Part shown: one piece after another, positions 10,200 through 22,334 of the stretch
Layout of the letters: every line of letters begins with the position of its first letter
Position numbering within the stretch: position 1 is the stretch's first letter
Source of the DNA: Sporothrix humicola
Taxonomy: Eukaryota > Ascomycota > Sordariomycetes > Ophiostomatales > Ophiostomataceae
Assembly: GCA_021396245.1 (NCBI GenBank)
Contig: WNYE01000059.1
Location: 62,001 to 126,000 of the forward strand
Reading direction: 5' to 3'
DNA: 64,000 bases
Program-made: the position numbers and the translations under genes
The notes under the pieces: generated by a model
Databases searched by the model: none
What the model was told of the DNA's origin: nothing
Seen by the model: the letters and a program-made list of their open reading frames with translations, nothing else

Positions 10200-13100
10200 A
10201 TGGATGCATCCACGGAATCGAGCCCGGCCAACAGCATCAGCGGATCAAGCGGCCGTGGCAAGCTTCCAAAACCCAAGTCGGTTCGGCGCTGGAAACGGTC
10301 AGCCTCAAAAGAGCCGGTCGACGACGACACAAGCTCAAAGACGGCGCCGTCCTCGCGCGGACGAACAACTCTGAGCCAGCAAACAACCGCCGCCGAGGAC
10401 GACAGCCTGCTCGACATGGTTGACGAGGAAGACGCCGGCGGGCGATCCGATAATGACATTATGTGAGTGTCTCCTTTTTCTCTGTTTTGTCTTTTTGTCA
10501 TTCTCCTGTCCTTCTTGTCATTTTATGTCGCACTGGTACCGGTCCTTCTATCAATTCTGTCAAAATGGACACGCGTGTTCGTGTGGTCGGCGCATTCCCT
10601 TGCTTTTCGCTACCCCTTCTCCTCGGTGGGACAGACAGTGGAGCCTCGCTGTCTGTTTCTCATTCTGCAGCGCTGGAGACAGATGACTGTTCCACCGCCT
10701 CCCGAACTCTTTCCATCTCACCTTTGCCGCATTTTGTCTCATCAACTTCTCATTTTCAGCATCGTCTTCCTACCTCTTTGTTTGCCTCTCGCTTCTTGCC
10801 GTTGGTTTTCTAGACTCTTTCTACTGCCCTATCCCCTATTTGCGCCGTAGTCGCTGAATCATCCTTGCCAATCCTTGCCTCTATTCCCTAGCTTCGTCTT
10901 TGCCTTTTTGCCTTCTGCCCTGAACTGCGTCACGGCCGCCTGTCTTGGAAGCTTGTCCTAGTTCCCTAGCTTGGTTGTTCCTCACTGTTTTCCTGCTATT
11001 TTTCTTGCTCAAGTTGCCAAGCTGGCTGCTGAGAGGCGGTCAATTTGGATTCACCCCAGGCAGGCTTTCTGCTTATTTTCCGGACACTCCCAATCCCAGC
11101 TTTTTTCTTCCGTCCCGCTTTCCTTCCCGTGTTTTCCATCATCAATTCACTCTTGCAATTTGTTTCCCCCTCGCATCATTATTTCATAGCGATACTTGCC
11201 TCATTGTACAACGTACCTTTTTTCATACATTTATTCTGACTTCCCCTAAGTCCGTCGCGCCCCAAAGCGACCATCTCTGCCCATCCATCCCAGATTGGCT
11301 ACCTTACAACGTCATCGCCACTAGTCCAGGCCGACCATCTCCAAGACATCCGCACGCCAGACGACGACTCAGACCCCTTTGCACGCACATCGACACTCCC
11401 AATTGAATCGACCGACTCCGGCACGCTGGATTATACACTCCCAATAAATTCAAGCAAGACGGGCCTGGTGCCACCTTCGTCCAAGAATCGCCGTTCTGCA
11501 TCACCGGTCGGCCGTTTCCGCAGCGTCTTCAAGTCCAAGAAGAGCCCGGCCGCCAGCATCGCCAGCACCGACAGCCACAGTCCCGAGCGGCAGCGCCCTG
11601 CCGAACCCTCAAAGGCCGACACTGTCGAGCAAAGTAGCAAGAATTCCGAGTCACCCGCGCCGAGTCTGCGGACGACTTCGTTCCCTTCAATCACGGTTGC
11701 CGACAGCACCGCGTCCTCGACACCGCCTTCCTCCTCTCACGACACGACCGACGCTGTACAACAGCAACCCGACACCTCCAAGTCCACTCCCAACGAGCGC
11801 TTCCGACGTCTCTCCCGTGGCCAAAAGGTCGACACGAGTGCCCGTCCCGAGACACCACCCGCAAACGAGAAATCTACGCCGGTAATTGTCAACACTCCCC
11901 CGACACCGACCGACCCAAGCCATCCGAACACGATTGTTCGCCCCCGTACGGCCGTCACTGCGTCCCCTGACGTAATAAGCCAGAGTCCGGTAGGCCACTC
12001 CAATGGGTCCTCGCCTGCATCTGTGAATCATAGCATGCTCGCACAACGACGGAGTCGCGCCGGATCAGCTTCTCTCGTACCAAGCAAACTCTCCAACTTT
12101 ACTCTCGCTCCCCTTACACCTACTCCCGAAACCGGGGCAGTCACACCTTCTGCCAGCGGCTTCTTCTCTTCTGTTCTTTCTGCTGCGCAAAACGCAACAA
12201 ACAGTCTGAGCAACGCGACAAACAGCCTTGGTAACACCATTGCCAGCACCAACCTCACAGCTCCCTGGAGCAACAGCGGCAAAAAGACCGGCAGCAACCC
12301 GGACGACAAGACCGGGTCGAGCGTGACTGTTTCTACGGCCGGTACCGGGGACGATCACGACGACGAGGTTGAAGTTGAGTCGTCACTTGGCGCATCCCTC
12401 GTTCCCAGTGTATCCTCTGGCTCCAAGGAGCCTGCAGTCAAGACTCTCGGCATGGGCGATTTGAGCCTCAGCCAATTGGGCCTTTCGGACCAGCCCAAGA
12501 GCAACAACAGTTCGGGCACCAACTCGGCCAACAACTCTTCAGCCGCCATGGCCAACTCACCCGTACTGCACGCACAAAGGGTGTCTGAAGTATCATCTGA
12601 ATCCAGACACCGGTCCGAGTCTGCACCAGCAGACAGCTCCCACTTCCACGGTACATCCGATTATGCAGACCACGGCAGCGACACCGGCCACAGCGGGCGG
12701 CCGGGTTCTGTCTCCGACTTTGCCCACGACGACCGCACACCACCGACTGCCAGCCTGTACGGCGATAAGGAGCCGAGCGCAATCACGCGCACTGGCAGTA
12801 TAAGGAGCGCGATTGGGCGCCGGAGACACCGTGGTAGTTCTGCTGTGTCGGGCGGCACAATCGCTGCTGCAATTGCAGCGGCCAATGCCTCGCTTGCGCA
12901 CCCTGCTCACGCTGGCAGCACGCCCAAGCTTACAGGGTTTGCGGTGGCCAGTAAGAAGCGGAATAGGGATTTCCACAGCTTCTTCAAGAGCGTGCCGGAT
13001 GACGACTACCTGATTGAGGACTACAGCTGTGCACTGCAACGTGAGATTCTTGCCCACGGCCGTTTGTATGTGTCCGAGGGCCATCTCTGCTTCAGCAGCA

Positions 13101-14866
13101 ATATTCTCGGCTGGGTGACGACACTTGTCATGAGCTTTGACGAGATTGTGTCGGTTGAGAAGCGCAGCACAGCGCTTGTCTTCAAGAACGGCCTGATGAT
13201 CTCGACTCTGCACGCCAAACACATCTTTGCCAGTTTTGCCAGCCGTGACTCGACGTACGACCTGATTGTGAAGATCTGGAAGCTCGGCCACCCCAGTCTC
13301 CAGAGCTCACTCAACGGCGTGCGGATCGACGAGACAGGCGGCGACAAGACGGAAAAGATTGACGAGGGCGACGAGGATGCTTCTGCAGGCAGCCGGAGCG
13401 AATCCGAGACGGACGACGACAGCGACGAAGACTCCAACGATGTTTATGACGAAGACGCCGAAGACGATGACGCACACGATGTTACGCAAGCCTCGGAGAC
13501 GAACGGCGGTGCTGCTGATGCCGACGCCGAGCGCACAGTAACACGCAAGGCGTCTGGCGCGGCAGCAATTGCGGTTGCAAACGGAGCTGGCGCCGACAAA
13601 CCCAAGGATGCTCCAGCAGCAGCAGGAACCGTCGACTTCCCCGGCCCCGCCACACATGCACCGACCGACTGTGGCAATGCAGACTCCCACTATGACAAGG
13701 GTCTCATTGACGAGGTCATCCCGGCGCCACTGGGCAAGGTGTTTAGCTATATTTTCGGTGCTACATCGGTCACTTTTATGTCCAAGTGGCTCAGCAGCGA
13801 CCAAAAGTGCTTCGACATTCAGATGGCGGACAAGAAGGGCCTAGGCCCGGAAAATAAGTCACGAACATTCTCATACATCAAGCCCCTCAACGCCTCAATC
13901 GGCCCCAAGCAAACCAAGTGTATTGTGACGGAGCAGGTCGAGACGCTCGATTTCGAAAAGGCCATCCACATTGTCTGCTCAACGCAAAACCCCGATGTGC
14001 CCAGCGGCAACGTGTTCACGGTCAAGACCAACTACTGCCTGTCGTGGGCCGAGGGCAACGGCACGCGGATGCAAATGACGTGCACGACGGAATGGTCGGG
14101 CAAGAGCTGGCTCAAGGTGCCGATCGAGAAGGCGGCCAACGACGGCCAGGCCCAGTACGGCCGCGATCTCTTGGCCGGCCTTAAGGAGGCGCTTTCCGCG
14201 CGGCCGCGGGCTGGCACGGGCACCAACGGCGCGGCCAACGGCAAGGGCGGAAAGGCTGGCAAGAAGGGCCGCAAGGGCAAGGCGGGCGCATCGGCGTCGG
14301 GCCCGACAAGCGACTCGGAGCGTAGCAAGCCCAAGCCGTCGGCCAAGTCGGACTGGGGCCTGCTGGAGCCTGTGCACGGGATCTTGGGCCCGGCCGTCGA
14401 CATTGTCAAGCCGCTGCTGACGGGCAACGTCATGTACGGCCTGCTGGTTGGGCTACTGGTGGCGTCGTGGTTCCGGTTTGGGTCCAACGGTCACAACGGT
14501 GGCGGCGGTGCAGGCGCTATTGGACTCCGTCGCGGCGCTGGCTACCCTGAGCGGCTGGCAGCGTACGAGGAGATGTGGCAGCGCGAAGAGAGCGAGCTGT
14601 GGGACTGGCTGGAAGAGCGTGTGGGGCTCGACCGGCTGATGGACAACGGCGTTGTCGGCGGGTCTGTCGGCCGCGGCAGTAGTCGTGGCGGAAGCAAAGG
14701 CGGCGAGTCATCACGCAAACGCACCGTGGAGCCTCGAACCGTCGAAGAGAAGCTGCGTGAGGAGCGGATGGACGACCGGGAGATCCGGGAGGCCATTCGT
14801 GTCACGGAAGAGAAGTTGCAGGTGTTGAAGGAGGTGGTGGACAAGCGAGAGAAGTCCGCCGAGTGA
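10200..14866 (+). CDS. GRAM-VASt membrane protein, LAM/Ltc-type ER sterol transfer protein
   Basis: Exon 1 is 10200-10462 and exon 2 is 11251-14866, giving 1,292 residues. The intron is 788 bases. The phase (two bases left over) is met by acceptor CCCCTAAG at 11250, just after a CTGAC branch site, and opens into PSRPKATISAHPSQIGYLTT, then DIRTPDDDSDPF. Residues 1-650 are disordered. A GRAM domain lies at about 655-775 (RDFHSFFKSVPDDDYLIEDYSC, then GRLYVSEGHLCFSSNILGW and HIFASFASRD). An acidic linker follows, then a VASt/StARkin domain at about 900-1070 (IDEVIPAPLGKVFSYIFG, then RTFSYIKPLN and TEWSGKSWLKVPIEKA). One membrane span sits near 1146-1168 (MYGLLVGLLVASWFRFG), then a charged C-terminal helix. 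This order matches yeast Lam2/Ysp2 and Lam4-6, which move sterol between plasma membrane and ER at contact sites. Which paralogue it is remains open. Confidence 0.88.
10463..11250 (+). other. 788-base first intron of the GRAM/VASt gene
   Basis: Donor GTGAGT at 10463 and acceptor CTAAG ending at 11250. The body is almost continuously C/T-rich. This acceptor is the only one I found that satisfies the phase left by exon 1 and stays open into exon 2. Other nearby AG sites (11293, 11324, 11329) give the wrong phase. It is about ten times longer than most introns in this window. Confidence 0.65.
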
Positions 14867-15338
14867 GGGGAGAGACGAGGGGACGAGTGGTGGAGGCGAA
14901 ACCCAAAAACAGACGCCAGTACAACGGCCTATTTCCTTTTTTTTATTTTATTTTAACGACAATCATCTCCTTTGTTCTTTGCTTTCGTTTTCTGTTTCTG
15001 ATTCTGTTTCCATTTCCGTTGTCAGTTTCAACTACTACATTGCTTGTTTATTTTCATATCTGTCTCCTTTTCTCTGTTGTTCATATATATCTGTTGCATT
15101 TTTGTACGATAACCCCTTGGGCGAGCATTTCTAGTCGACTTTTAAAATACAGTCATCCTTCTATACATTCATGCCTCATGTGTCAATGGATATGTCTGTT
15201 TCTTCCGTGGTATCAAAATCTAAAATCTATATGAATCCCTATGTCCTCCGTGAATGAATATGTACATGAAAAAGGTTGGTAGATAACTCAATAACCGTTT
15301 AATGGATACAAATGAAAGCAATGTTATCTACTGCCACT
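14867..15338. other. Convergent intergenic spacer
   Basis: 472 bases between two facing stop codons. T-rich on the + strand, with AT-rich stretches near 14935-15110 and 15220-15300 that would supply both polyadenylation regions. No gene seen. Confidence 0.5.
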
Positions 15339-18179
15339 CTACCTCAGCAATTGGCCGACATCGTGCAGTCTTATGTCGTCAAGAGTGCTGTCGGCCGTTG
15401 CCTGTCCGATATTTGACCGATCAATGCGGCCCCAGCCTGCGCCCCATCCTGGAAAAACGCCGACGCCGCCGTATCCGAGATTTGCACTGTTGCCGGCATC
15501 CAACGAGAGATTGTCGCTCATGGCGGCTCCCCTTGGACGGCGGTTCCCAGCAGCTCGTGGAGGATGCGCCAGACCACTGACAGACAGTTCTGCCTCGTCT
15601 TCGGGCAGACTGCCGCCACCATTGGAAAATATATTCCGGCGACCACCACGGCGGCTGTTTGGCCGGTCTCCTGGCTCGTCGCTATCGTGACTGCTATTGG
15701 AAGCAGCCTTGGTGCTGTTGTTGGCTGTGCCGCCATAAAAGAATGTGTTGTTGGTGGAGGTGTTTGCTGTGGCTGTCGATGCAGCCGAGTCTCTGTTGCG
15801 GTTGCGGCTGGAATTGCCGCCTCGACTGAGCAAATTACGGCCACTATGTGACCGGGATGGTGTTTTGTTGTTTGAGTTTCCGCCCTTGTTATTTCGTGCT
15901 GCCTCTCTCTGGGCAGCCAGTTCAGGACTTGTCATGATATCGATGCGTGTATCATCGTCGTTTTCATAGTCGTCGCCGAGATTGTCACGATGACGCATCT
16001 GGGCCGATCCACCGCGAGAACTTGAATTTCCACCGCCCATCCAGCGGCCAAAAATACGCCGACGACGGTAGCGACGGGCACCCATGCGTGGATACAGGAA
16101 ACCGGCAGGCTGTCCACCGGCAAAAGGGTTCCAGTGCAGAGATTCTTGGAGGCCCTTGGCTATTGAGGAAGAAGACGATGCCGTAGCACCATTGCTGCCG
16201 TTGTTTTCATCGTTTGATTTTGTGCGGTTTCTGCGCCGACGGGCAGCGCCTCCACGACCGCCAATACTGCCATTTCTGCCGGCATTGTAAGATGTCGGCG
16301 CCTCACCCGACAGTTCCTCGAGTGTGATTCCCTTTGTCTCGGGAATACAGAACAGAGAAACAATGAGGCCGCACAGCATAAAGAGTGCAAAGATTTGCAT
16401 AAGGCGGTTGAGCCAGGGTGAGCACCTGCCACCAGCCGTGCTTCCGCTTGTGGAGCAGTTGGGCGGTGCATCTCGGCTCAGGATAGGAATACTGATGACC
16501 TGGGCGAGAATGGCGCCGATTTTGCCCATGGCAGCCGAGATGCCGTGGGCTGTCGAGCGATATCGAGTCGGAAAACACTCGCCGGAGACGACAAATGTGG
16601 TGGTGTTGGGTCCCCAATTGAAGAAGAATTGGGCAATGACATATAGAGCGAGCATAGCCGCTTCGCTCAAATGGTGGAAAGCAAAACCCATAACGCAGAA
16701 GAGGATAGTGAGGACCAGAAAGCCGCCGACTTGCAGCGGTTTGCGGCCGATCGTGTCGATGGTGAGAACGGCCGTCCAGTATCCGGGAAGACTACCAGCG
16801 CAGGCCAGAATAATCGTGCCGACGGCATTACTGTTGGTCAGAATACTGTACAAAGTTGAAATAAATTAGATGAAAGGGGAGGTGGGAGGGGACTTACTTG
16901 TATAAAACCGAGTAGAGGTTGTCGCCCTTGGAATAGCCAATGGCCTCGAGGACGACGGCATTATTCAATGCCAGGCCGTAAAAGGCCAGATCGAGAAAGA
17001 ACCACGAGAACATGGTTCCCAGAAGCACTTTGAGGTGGCCCAGATTGCCGCGGCCCAAAAAGTAGGTGCGCAAGTCAGACCACGAGGCAGGCGGCACGGG
17101 AGCGGAAGGGCCCGACGCTAAAGCCGGGCCGGCGACACGTTTCAGCCGTGCTTGTACGACAGGGTCCACGGTGCCCTGGCGCTCGCTGGCCATGTACGCA
17201 CGGATGTCGGCGTCGGCTTTTTCGACGTCATGTGCGACATCAAACGTGTACCGCGGTGTCTCGGGGATGGTCACCCGATAATAGAGGGCGAAACAGGCCG
17301 GCAGCGCACCGAAACCAATAATAATGCGCCAGCAGCGGTCAGCAGCCGCTCGACACCCGACACCGCACTGCGATGCGCCCGATACACCAACAAACTCGGA
17401 CCGGAAGGCGGCCGTCACGACCAGCGCGACAATGGCGCTCAGCAGCTGCCCGAAGCCTTGCATCGAGAACACCGAGGCCACCATAGCGCCGCGCCATCTA
17501 GTCGGCGCAAACTCCGACGTAATGACCGACGACAGCGGATAATCGCCGCCAATACCGACGCCCATGACAACGCGCCAAAAGACAAGCAGACCGGTCGAGC
17601 TCATGGCGGGGCTGGGACTGGCAAGGGCACACCCGAGTGTGGCCAGGACAATAACGGCCAGTTCAATGCCGTAGACGCGGCGACGGCCCATGACGTCGGC
17701 AAGCCAGCCAAAGACGAGCTGGCCGATAATAATGCCGGCGCTGGTGGACGCTTTGACGGCCTGGTTGACGGGATCGGGCAGACTGCCGTGGTTGTTGCCG
17801 TAACCGTAGGATGCGGCCGTCGAAACGACGTCGGGCGACGAAGTGGCATCGCCGCCGCCCCAAAAGACAAGACCCCAGAGGTTGGTGACCATGCTAATGG
17901 CAAAGATGTCGTATGAATCGAGGAAGAAGCCGACGCCAGCGACGGCGACGGCGCGGACATGATATAAACCGAACGGCACCTTGTCGATTTCGGAGAGGGC
18001 AAGGCGCCGCCGGAGATTCGGGTCGGAAATGTGAGAGTAGTCGTTGGCTGGTTTGTTAGTGGACGTCAAAGTTAATAATAAAAACGAATACACCCACCAT
18101 AGTTGTGAAAGGCCCGGTTGCCGCCGTATGTGCGACCGGCCGACGGGCCCGTCATGGCCGGCTCAGGAAGCATTTCCAT
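15339..18179 (-). CDS. Phosphate:H+ symporter, Pho84-like, with long C-terminal extension
   Basis: Three exons: 18179-18098, 18047-16898 and 16845-15339, with introns of 50 and 52 bases, encoding 912 residues. The N-terminus reads NRAFHNYANDYSHISDPNLRRRLALSEID, as in Pho84-type symporters. TM1 follows with AGVGFFLDSYDIFAIS. The family signature GVGIGGDYPLSSVITSEFAP is intact near residue 200, and the second half has GPNTTTFVVSGECFPTRYRSTAHG and the closing PETKGITLEELSGE at about 579-592. Twelve spans are expected in this plasma-membrane carrier for inorganic phosphate. The usual protein ends near here. This one continues for 320 residues of Asn/Ser/Gly/Arg-rich tail to residue 912 in one open frame. 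A related substrate such as glycerophosphoinositol (Git1) is the alternative, but the signature favours phosphate. Confidence 0.87.
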
Positions 18180-20594
18180 CTTGTAGCATTAGGGGAATTG
18201 TCCCCGGCGCGGTGAGGTGTGACCAGACGCAGAGATGATGGTTTGAGATGACGGTTTGTGACGATGTGGTTAAATGTTGTTGTTCTGACGTATGGGCACG
18301 GCCCTTGATCGTCGTGACTGCCGGTATCTGTGTGTCGTTGATCGGCAATCTATTTGTTGTGTGTCGCTTTGGCGAGTCGTACAAAATATGCAGGTGGTTG
18401 TCTGTTCGTTGGTGATGCCGTCGTATAAAAGGATGATGCAGGGCCCAGAGTGATGGAACCGGGGACCTGGGGTTACTTGTAGGAAACAATGAAGAAAAAA
18501 ACGACTGATGCAAGGGGCCGAAGAATAATTAGACGACAGAAAGACAGGCGAATTAGTGAACGGGTGGACCGTCTAGACGGGTAGAAAGCACTGACAAAAA
18601 GTGAAAGACAAAAGACGACAGTCAGAAGAAAGGGCGCATGTCAGACCAGGAGCTAAAAGAGTAAAGGGTAAAGAGTAAAGAGGCCCACGGGTCCGGGCGG
18701 GCAACGGCGACTTTCCAAGCAGAAGTAGGAATGGGGGTGGTAGAGTGGAGCATGGGAATATGCACGAACAGGTAAAAGGTAGAGAACGGAAAATAGAAGA
18801 TAGAATGGAACCGTTAGAGGCAAGGGGGACGATCCTCGAGAAAAGAGGAAACGCAAAAAGGGCTAAGAAGCGTGAGAGGCAAATCCAAATAGCGTGTTGG
18901 GGGTTCCAAAAGACGAAATGCAAATGGAAAAAGAATACAAAGGCTAAGCAAAGGAAATCTCAATACAGAAAACAGGCAAGGCCAAAGGATTGGCTCGCAG
19001 TGATTGTGGACGATGTAAAGTGACGAAGAGTACACAAAAAGCATAAACAAGGGGCTGAAAAAGAAAGCAATACTACAGAGAATGCAAAGCAAGCCTCCCG
19101 TCTCCAAGAATACTCCGTAGTCAACATCAAATACACGAAATAATACCGAGTCTTGTCGAAAGTCATAGCTTGTGACAGCTTTTGATGTGAGTGGGGGTGG
19201 GCTGAGGAAAGAGGAATGCCTTCACAGAGAAACAGACAAAGAGATGCTTGGATGTCCAGGGTACTTCAAGGCAAGGTTGACCAGGTCGACCAGGGTTGTC
19301 AGGAACGTGCCTGCATGGGCCGTCGTGGAGGGGCGACGAAGATCACAGACTGTAGCCGGCAGGCTGGTATTAGATGGGGGTACTGGGTAGGCATAAAAAT
19401 ACGAATACTGCGTAAAAGAGTGTCTGTTTCGGTCGGGGTTGCATTTGATGAAACGACATGAACCTCATGACTGTGAATGGTGGCGTGCACTCGATGGTGG
19501 GAGGCTGTCCAGGTTGGAATTGCATGATTTATTTTCTTTTTACAATGTATTTTCATTTTCAAGCTCATCACCATTTTTCTTCTTCTTGTCCTGATCTACT
19601 CTCTACTTGCCTTTCCCGTGACTTTTGCGCCCAACTTGATCACAATTTCTCGGCCAGCAAAATCCAGTCACCGAGACAAAGCGAGACACTGCCCACTTTC
19701 TATTCCGCATGAGCTTGATTCAGGGCAGACAGGCACATCCAACTTCGACATAAAGCTGTAATAAAAATGGTGTGCCTTTTCTCATGCACCCAAGACTTCA
19801 CCAAGACTTTGTTTTCTTGTCGTGCTCCGTATTTTGCCCTTCTTGTCAACTTGTCGTCTTGTACGTCCTTTTATTGTCTAGTTTGATGCAACCGTCACAC
19901 TTTGTTGCCTCGTTCCTGACTTGAACTCACGGTCCTCTTGACAGAAGCCTGCTCCCACGTGGAACTGGGAACCTACGAAGAGGTAAGGACACGCCCTCGC
20001 ATAAAGGAGTCGAAGAAAAAGCCAGGGGCGACCACGGCTTGTTCAAGAGCAGATGTTGTCGGTGACGTTTACTTACATGCCCATGAGCAGCCAATCACAG
20101 CGCACCGATCGAGCACATGGATCTGGCTCAGGCACGGAACTAGCGGCAGTCAATAAAAGTGGGTACTCTCAACGACAGCCTTTAACTTTCAGGGCTCTCC
20201 TTCGGACAGCATCGGCCAAGAGTGAAGAGTACTTGCAAATTGTATTGGAGAGTGTTCAACAACGTGAATAAAACCAGGCTGCCGGTGCAATGGGATGATG
20301 TCTCTCTTGGCAGTTGTCTTGGCACGGCTGGCCAGGGGCTGGGCTGAGAGAATCCAGGATCAACATTATTGGCGAAGGTGAGGCTTGATTTTGATGTTTG
20401 ATGATGAGAATGTGTTGAAGACGGCCCTTGAAAAGTATCTGCTCGGTAGAGAGGGAGCATATGTGCATGACTGAGCCTACATGAGTTGTTCTTCTTGTTT
20501 TCCAATTTTTATTTATTCTATCAGATGGTATTCAAAATGTTGATGCTGTTAATGATCCAATAAATGATAATGAATATGGTCCGCACTCCCAGGC
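18180..20594. other. 2.4-kb spacer: phosphate transporter promoter and MET2 3' region
   Basis: No gene supported. Bases 18480-19150 are purine-rich on the + strand, that is pyrimidine-rich in the direction of the transporter, and look like promoter and leader. One CACGTG (19956-19961) lies about 1.8 kb upstream of the transporter start, too far to claim as a Pho4/NUC-1 site. Bases 20470-20594 are AT-rich and probably carry the MET2 3' end. Confidence 0.4.
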
Positions 20595-22334
20595 CTACCA
20601 CGCCGTAATGTCGTCCACTTCGGCCTCGCCAAAGGTACTCGACTTGGTCAGCTTGCCCACCGAGCTGCCCTCGTTGCCGCCTGCCGCGCCGTTGGCTCCG
20701 TCGGCGCCTTCAGCTGCGCCCTCGCCGGTGAGAGCCAGGCCGGGACGGCTCATAATATCCGGCAGCACCTCGCGCAGGAACGCCAGAATGTAGCGGTTGA
20801 CCTGCTCAAACTGCAGCAGGAACGCATCGTGGCCCTCGGGGCTGTCGATGCGCTCCAGGCGGCAGTTGGGGATATGTGCTGCCAGCTCCTGCTGCTCGGC
20901 AAACGTAAACAGGCCGTCGCTCTCAATGCCCAGCACGAGCGTCGGCTGCTCGATGAGTGCTAGCGCCTCGGCCACGGTGTCGGCGCGGCTGCGCGAGACA
21001 TCGTGCGTATCCAGCTTCCGCGTCATGGAAATGTAGCAGTTGCTGTCGAAGCGCTTGACAAACTTGGTCGCCTGGTAGCGAAGGTACGACTGTGCCGAGA
21101 AGTATGTCGACGTCGGCGGTGCCGAGCCGCCCGTCAGGCTCTCCTTGCCGTTTGCGTTCGTATCATCAGCGGTTGAAGACGGGCCGTGGAATTGGGGGTC
21201 TGGTGTGGCCGCACCGCTCGACTCGTTTCCGTTGCCCTCGCCCTTGCCGCCAGAGGCTGACGATGCTGCAGATGCTGCCCGGAACCGGTTGGCCTCCTTG
21301 ATACGGTGGCCGTCGTTGTGGATGCGGAAGTGGCCCTCAGACGGCGATGCAGGCGGCAGAGCGTGTGGTGCAAGGGACGAGCCGCCTGAAGTCGACGACG
21401 CAGCCTGGGCTCTCTCGCGCTCCAGGATCATCTGCTGGCGCTTCGGGTCGGGGATGTTGCGGCCGAACCGCGCCTCAAACGAATTGCGGCTGCGGTATGT
21501 GAGGAGCGCCGACATGCGCGCTGCGCCGAGACCCGTGACGGGCGGGTCGTCGAACGGGTAGTAGCCGTCCTCGTATTTGGGGTCGGCGTAGATGCTCTGC
21601 CGCTGCGCCTCGCCCCAGCTAATTCCCCATGCGCTGTGCCGGCTGCTTGTCGCGATCGGCACCACGCACCGCACGTACTTGGAGCCCAGGTACGCCCACT
21701 CCAGCACAAACATGCCGCCCAGCGAGCCGCCAATCACGGCCGCCACCTGTTTCACGCCCAGATCGTCCAGCACCATCTTGTGCAGCCGCACATCGTCGCG
21801 GATTGTTGTGAGCGGGAACTCGGGGCCGTAGCGGCCACGGCTCGCGTCGCCGTCCTTGGCGGTGACGGGACTCGCGCTGCCATACGGACTGCCCAGACTG
21901 TTGAGGCAGATCACGAAGAAGCGCGAAACGTCAAATGCCCGGCCAGGACCGCCCAGGAGCGGGCCCCACCAGTCGCTGACGTCGGCACTGCCCGTCAGCG
22001 CGTGGCAGATGACCATGGCATTGTCGCCGGCCGCATTGAGCGTGCCGCGGGTCGTGTAGGCGACGGGGACATTGCGCAGAGTCACGCCGGACTCGAGGTC
22101 GAATTTAGGGATGATTGCAATCTGTTGGTCGGGAATCAGGCTGGCAAACGGGTTTTCGGGCTGCTCCGATGTTCTTTCTTCCAGGTATTCAGTAAATGGT
22201 CTTGCGGGGGAGAGGGGAAGACGAACAAGAAAAGGAGAGAAAAGGAGGGGTTGATTGAGTGAAAAGAAGCATCGTGAATACTGACCATAGTGTGGCTGGG
22301 ACGTGCCGTTGGCGGCAACGCCATCCGAAGCCAT
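20595..22334 (-). CDS. MET2: Homoserine O-acetyltransferase (Met2)
   Basis: Transfers acetyl from acetyl-CoA to L-homoserine, the first committed step to methionine by the O-acetylhomoserine route. Preferred model: 22334-22282 joined to 22200-20595 over an 81-base intron, 552 residues. The frame also stays open through the intron (579 residues unspliced). The fold is an alpha/beta hydrolase. PENPFASLIPDQQIAIIPKF is followed by LESGVTLRNVPVAYTT, the oxyanion segment CHALTGSADVSDWWGP and the nucleophile elbow GGSLGGM (Ser near 176). The catalytic Asp is in GIESDGLF (near 445) and the His in PEGHDAFL (near 474). A low-complexity Ser/Ala/Gly insert of roughly 100 residues sits between QQMILERERAQ and YLRYQATKFVKRFD, where fungal Met2 proteins vary. 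The gene is divergent from THO2 across 1.5 kb. Confidence 0.93.
   Translation of the reverse strand: MASDGVAANGTSQPHYGQYSRCFFSLNQPLLFSPFLVRLPLSPARPFTEYLEERTSEQPENPFASLIPDQQIAIIPKFDLESGVTLRNVPVAYTTRGTLNAAGDNAMVICHALTGSADVSDWWGPLLGGPGRAFDVSRFFVICLNSLGSPYGSASPVTAKDGDASRGRYGPEFPLTTIRDDVRLHKMVLDDLGVKQVAAVIGGSLGGMFVLEWAYLGSKYVRCVVPIATSSRHSAWGISWGEAQRQSIYADPKYEDGYYPFDDPPVTGLGAARMSALLTYRSRNSFEARFGRNIPDPKRQQMILERERAQAASSTSGGSSLAPHALPPASPSEGHFRIHNDGHRIKEANRFRAASAASSASGGKGEGNGNESSGAATPDPQFHGPSSTADDTNANGKESLTGGSAPPTSTYFSAQSYLRYQATKFVKRFDSNCYISMTRKLDTHDVSRSRADTVAEALALIEQPTLVLGIESDGLFTFAEQQELAAHIPNCRLERIDSPEGHDAFLLQFEQVNRYILAFLREVLPDIMSRPGLALTGEGAAEGADGANGAAGGNEGSSVGKLTKSSTFGEAEVDDITAW

Noticed and set aside
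9611..10501. Open frame of 296 codons on the - strand upstream of and across exon 1 of the GRAM/VASt gene
   Set aside because: It has no domain, a Ser/Cys/Arg/Leu-heavy composition, and it overlaps antisense to a well-supported first exon. It reads like a translation of promoter sequence.
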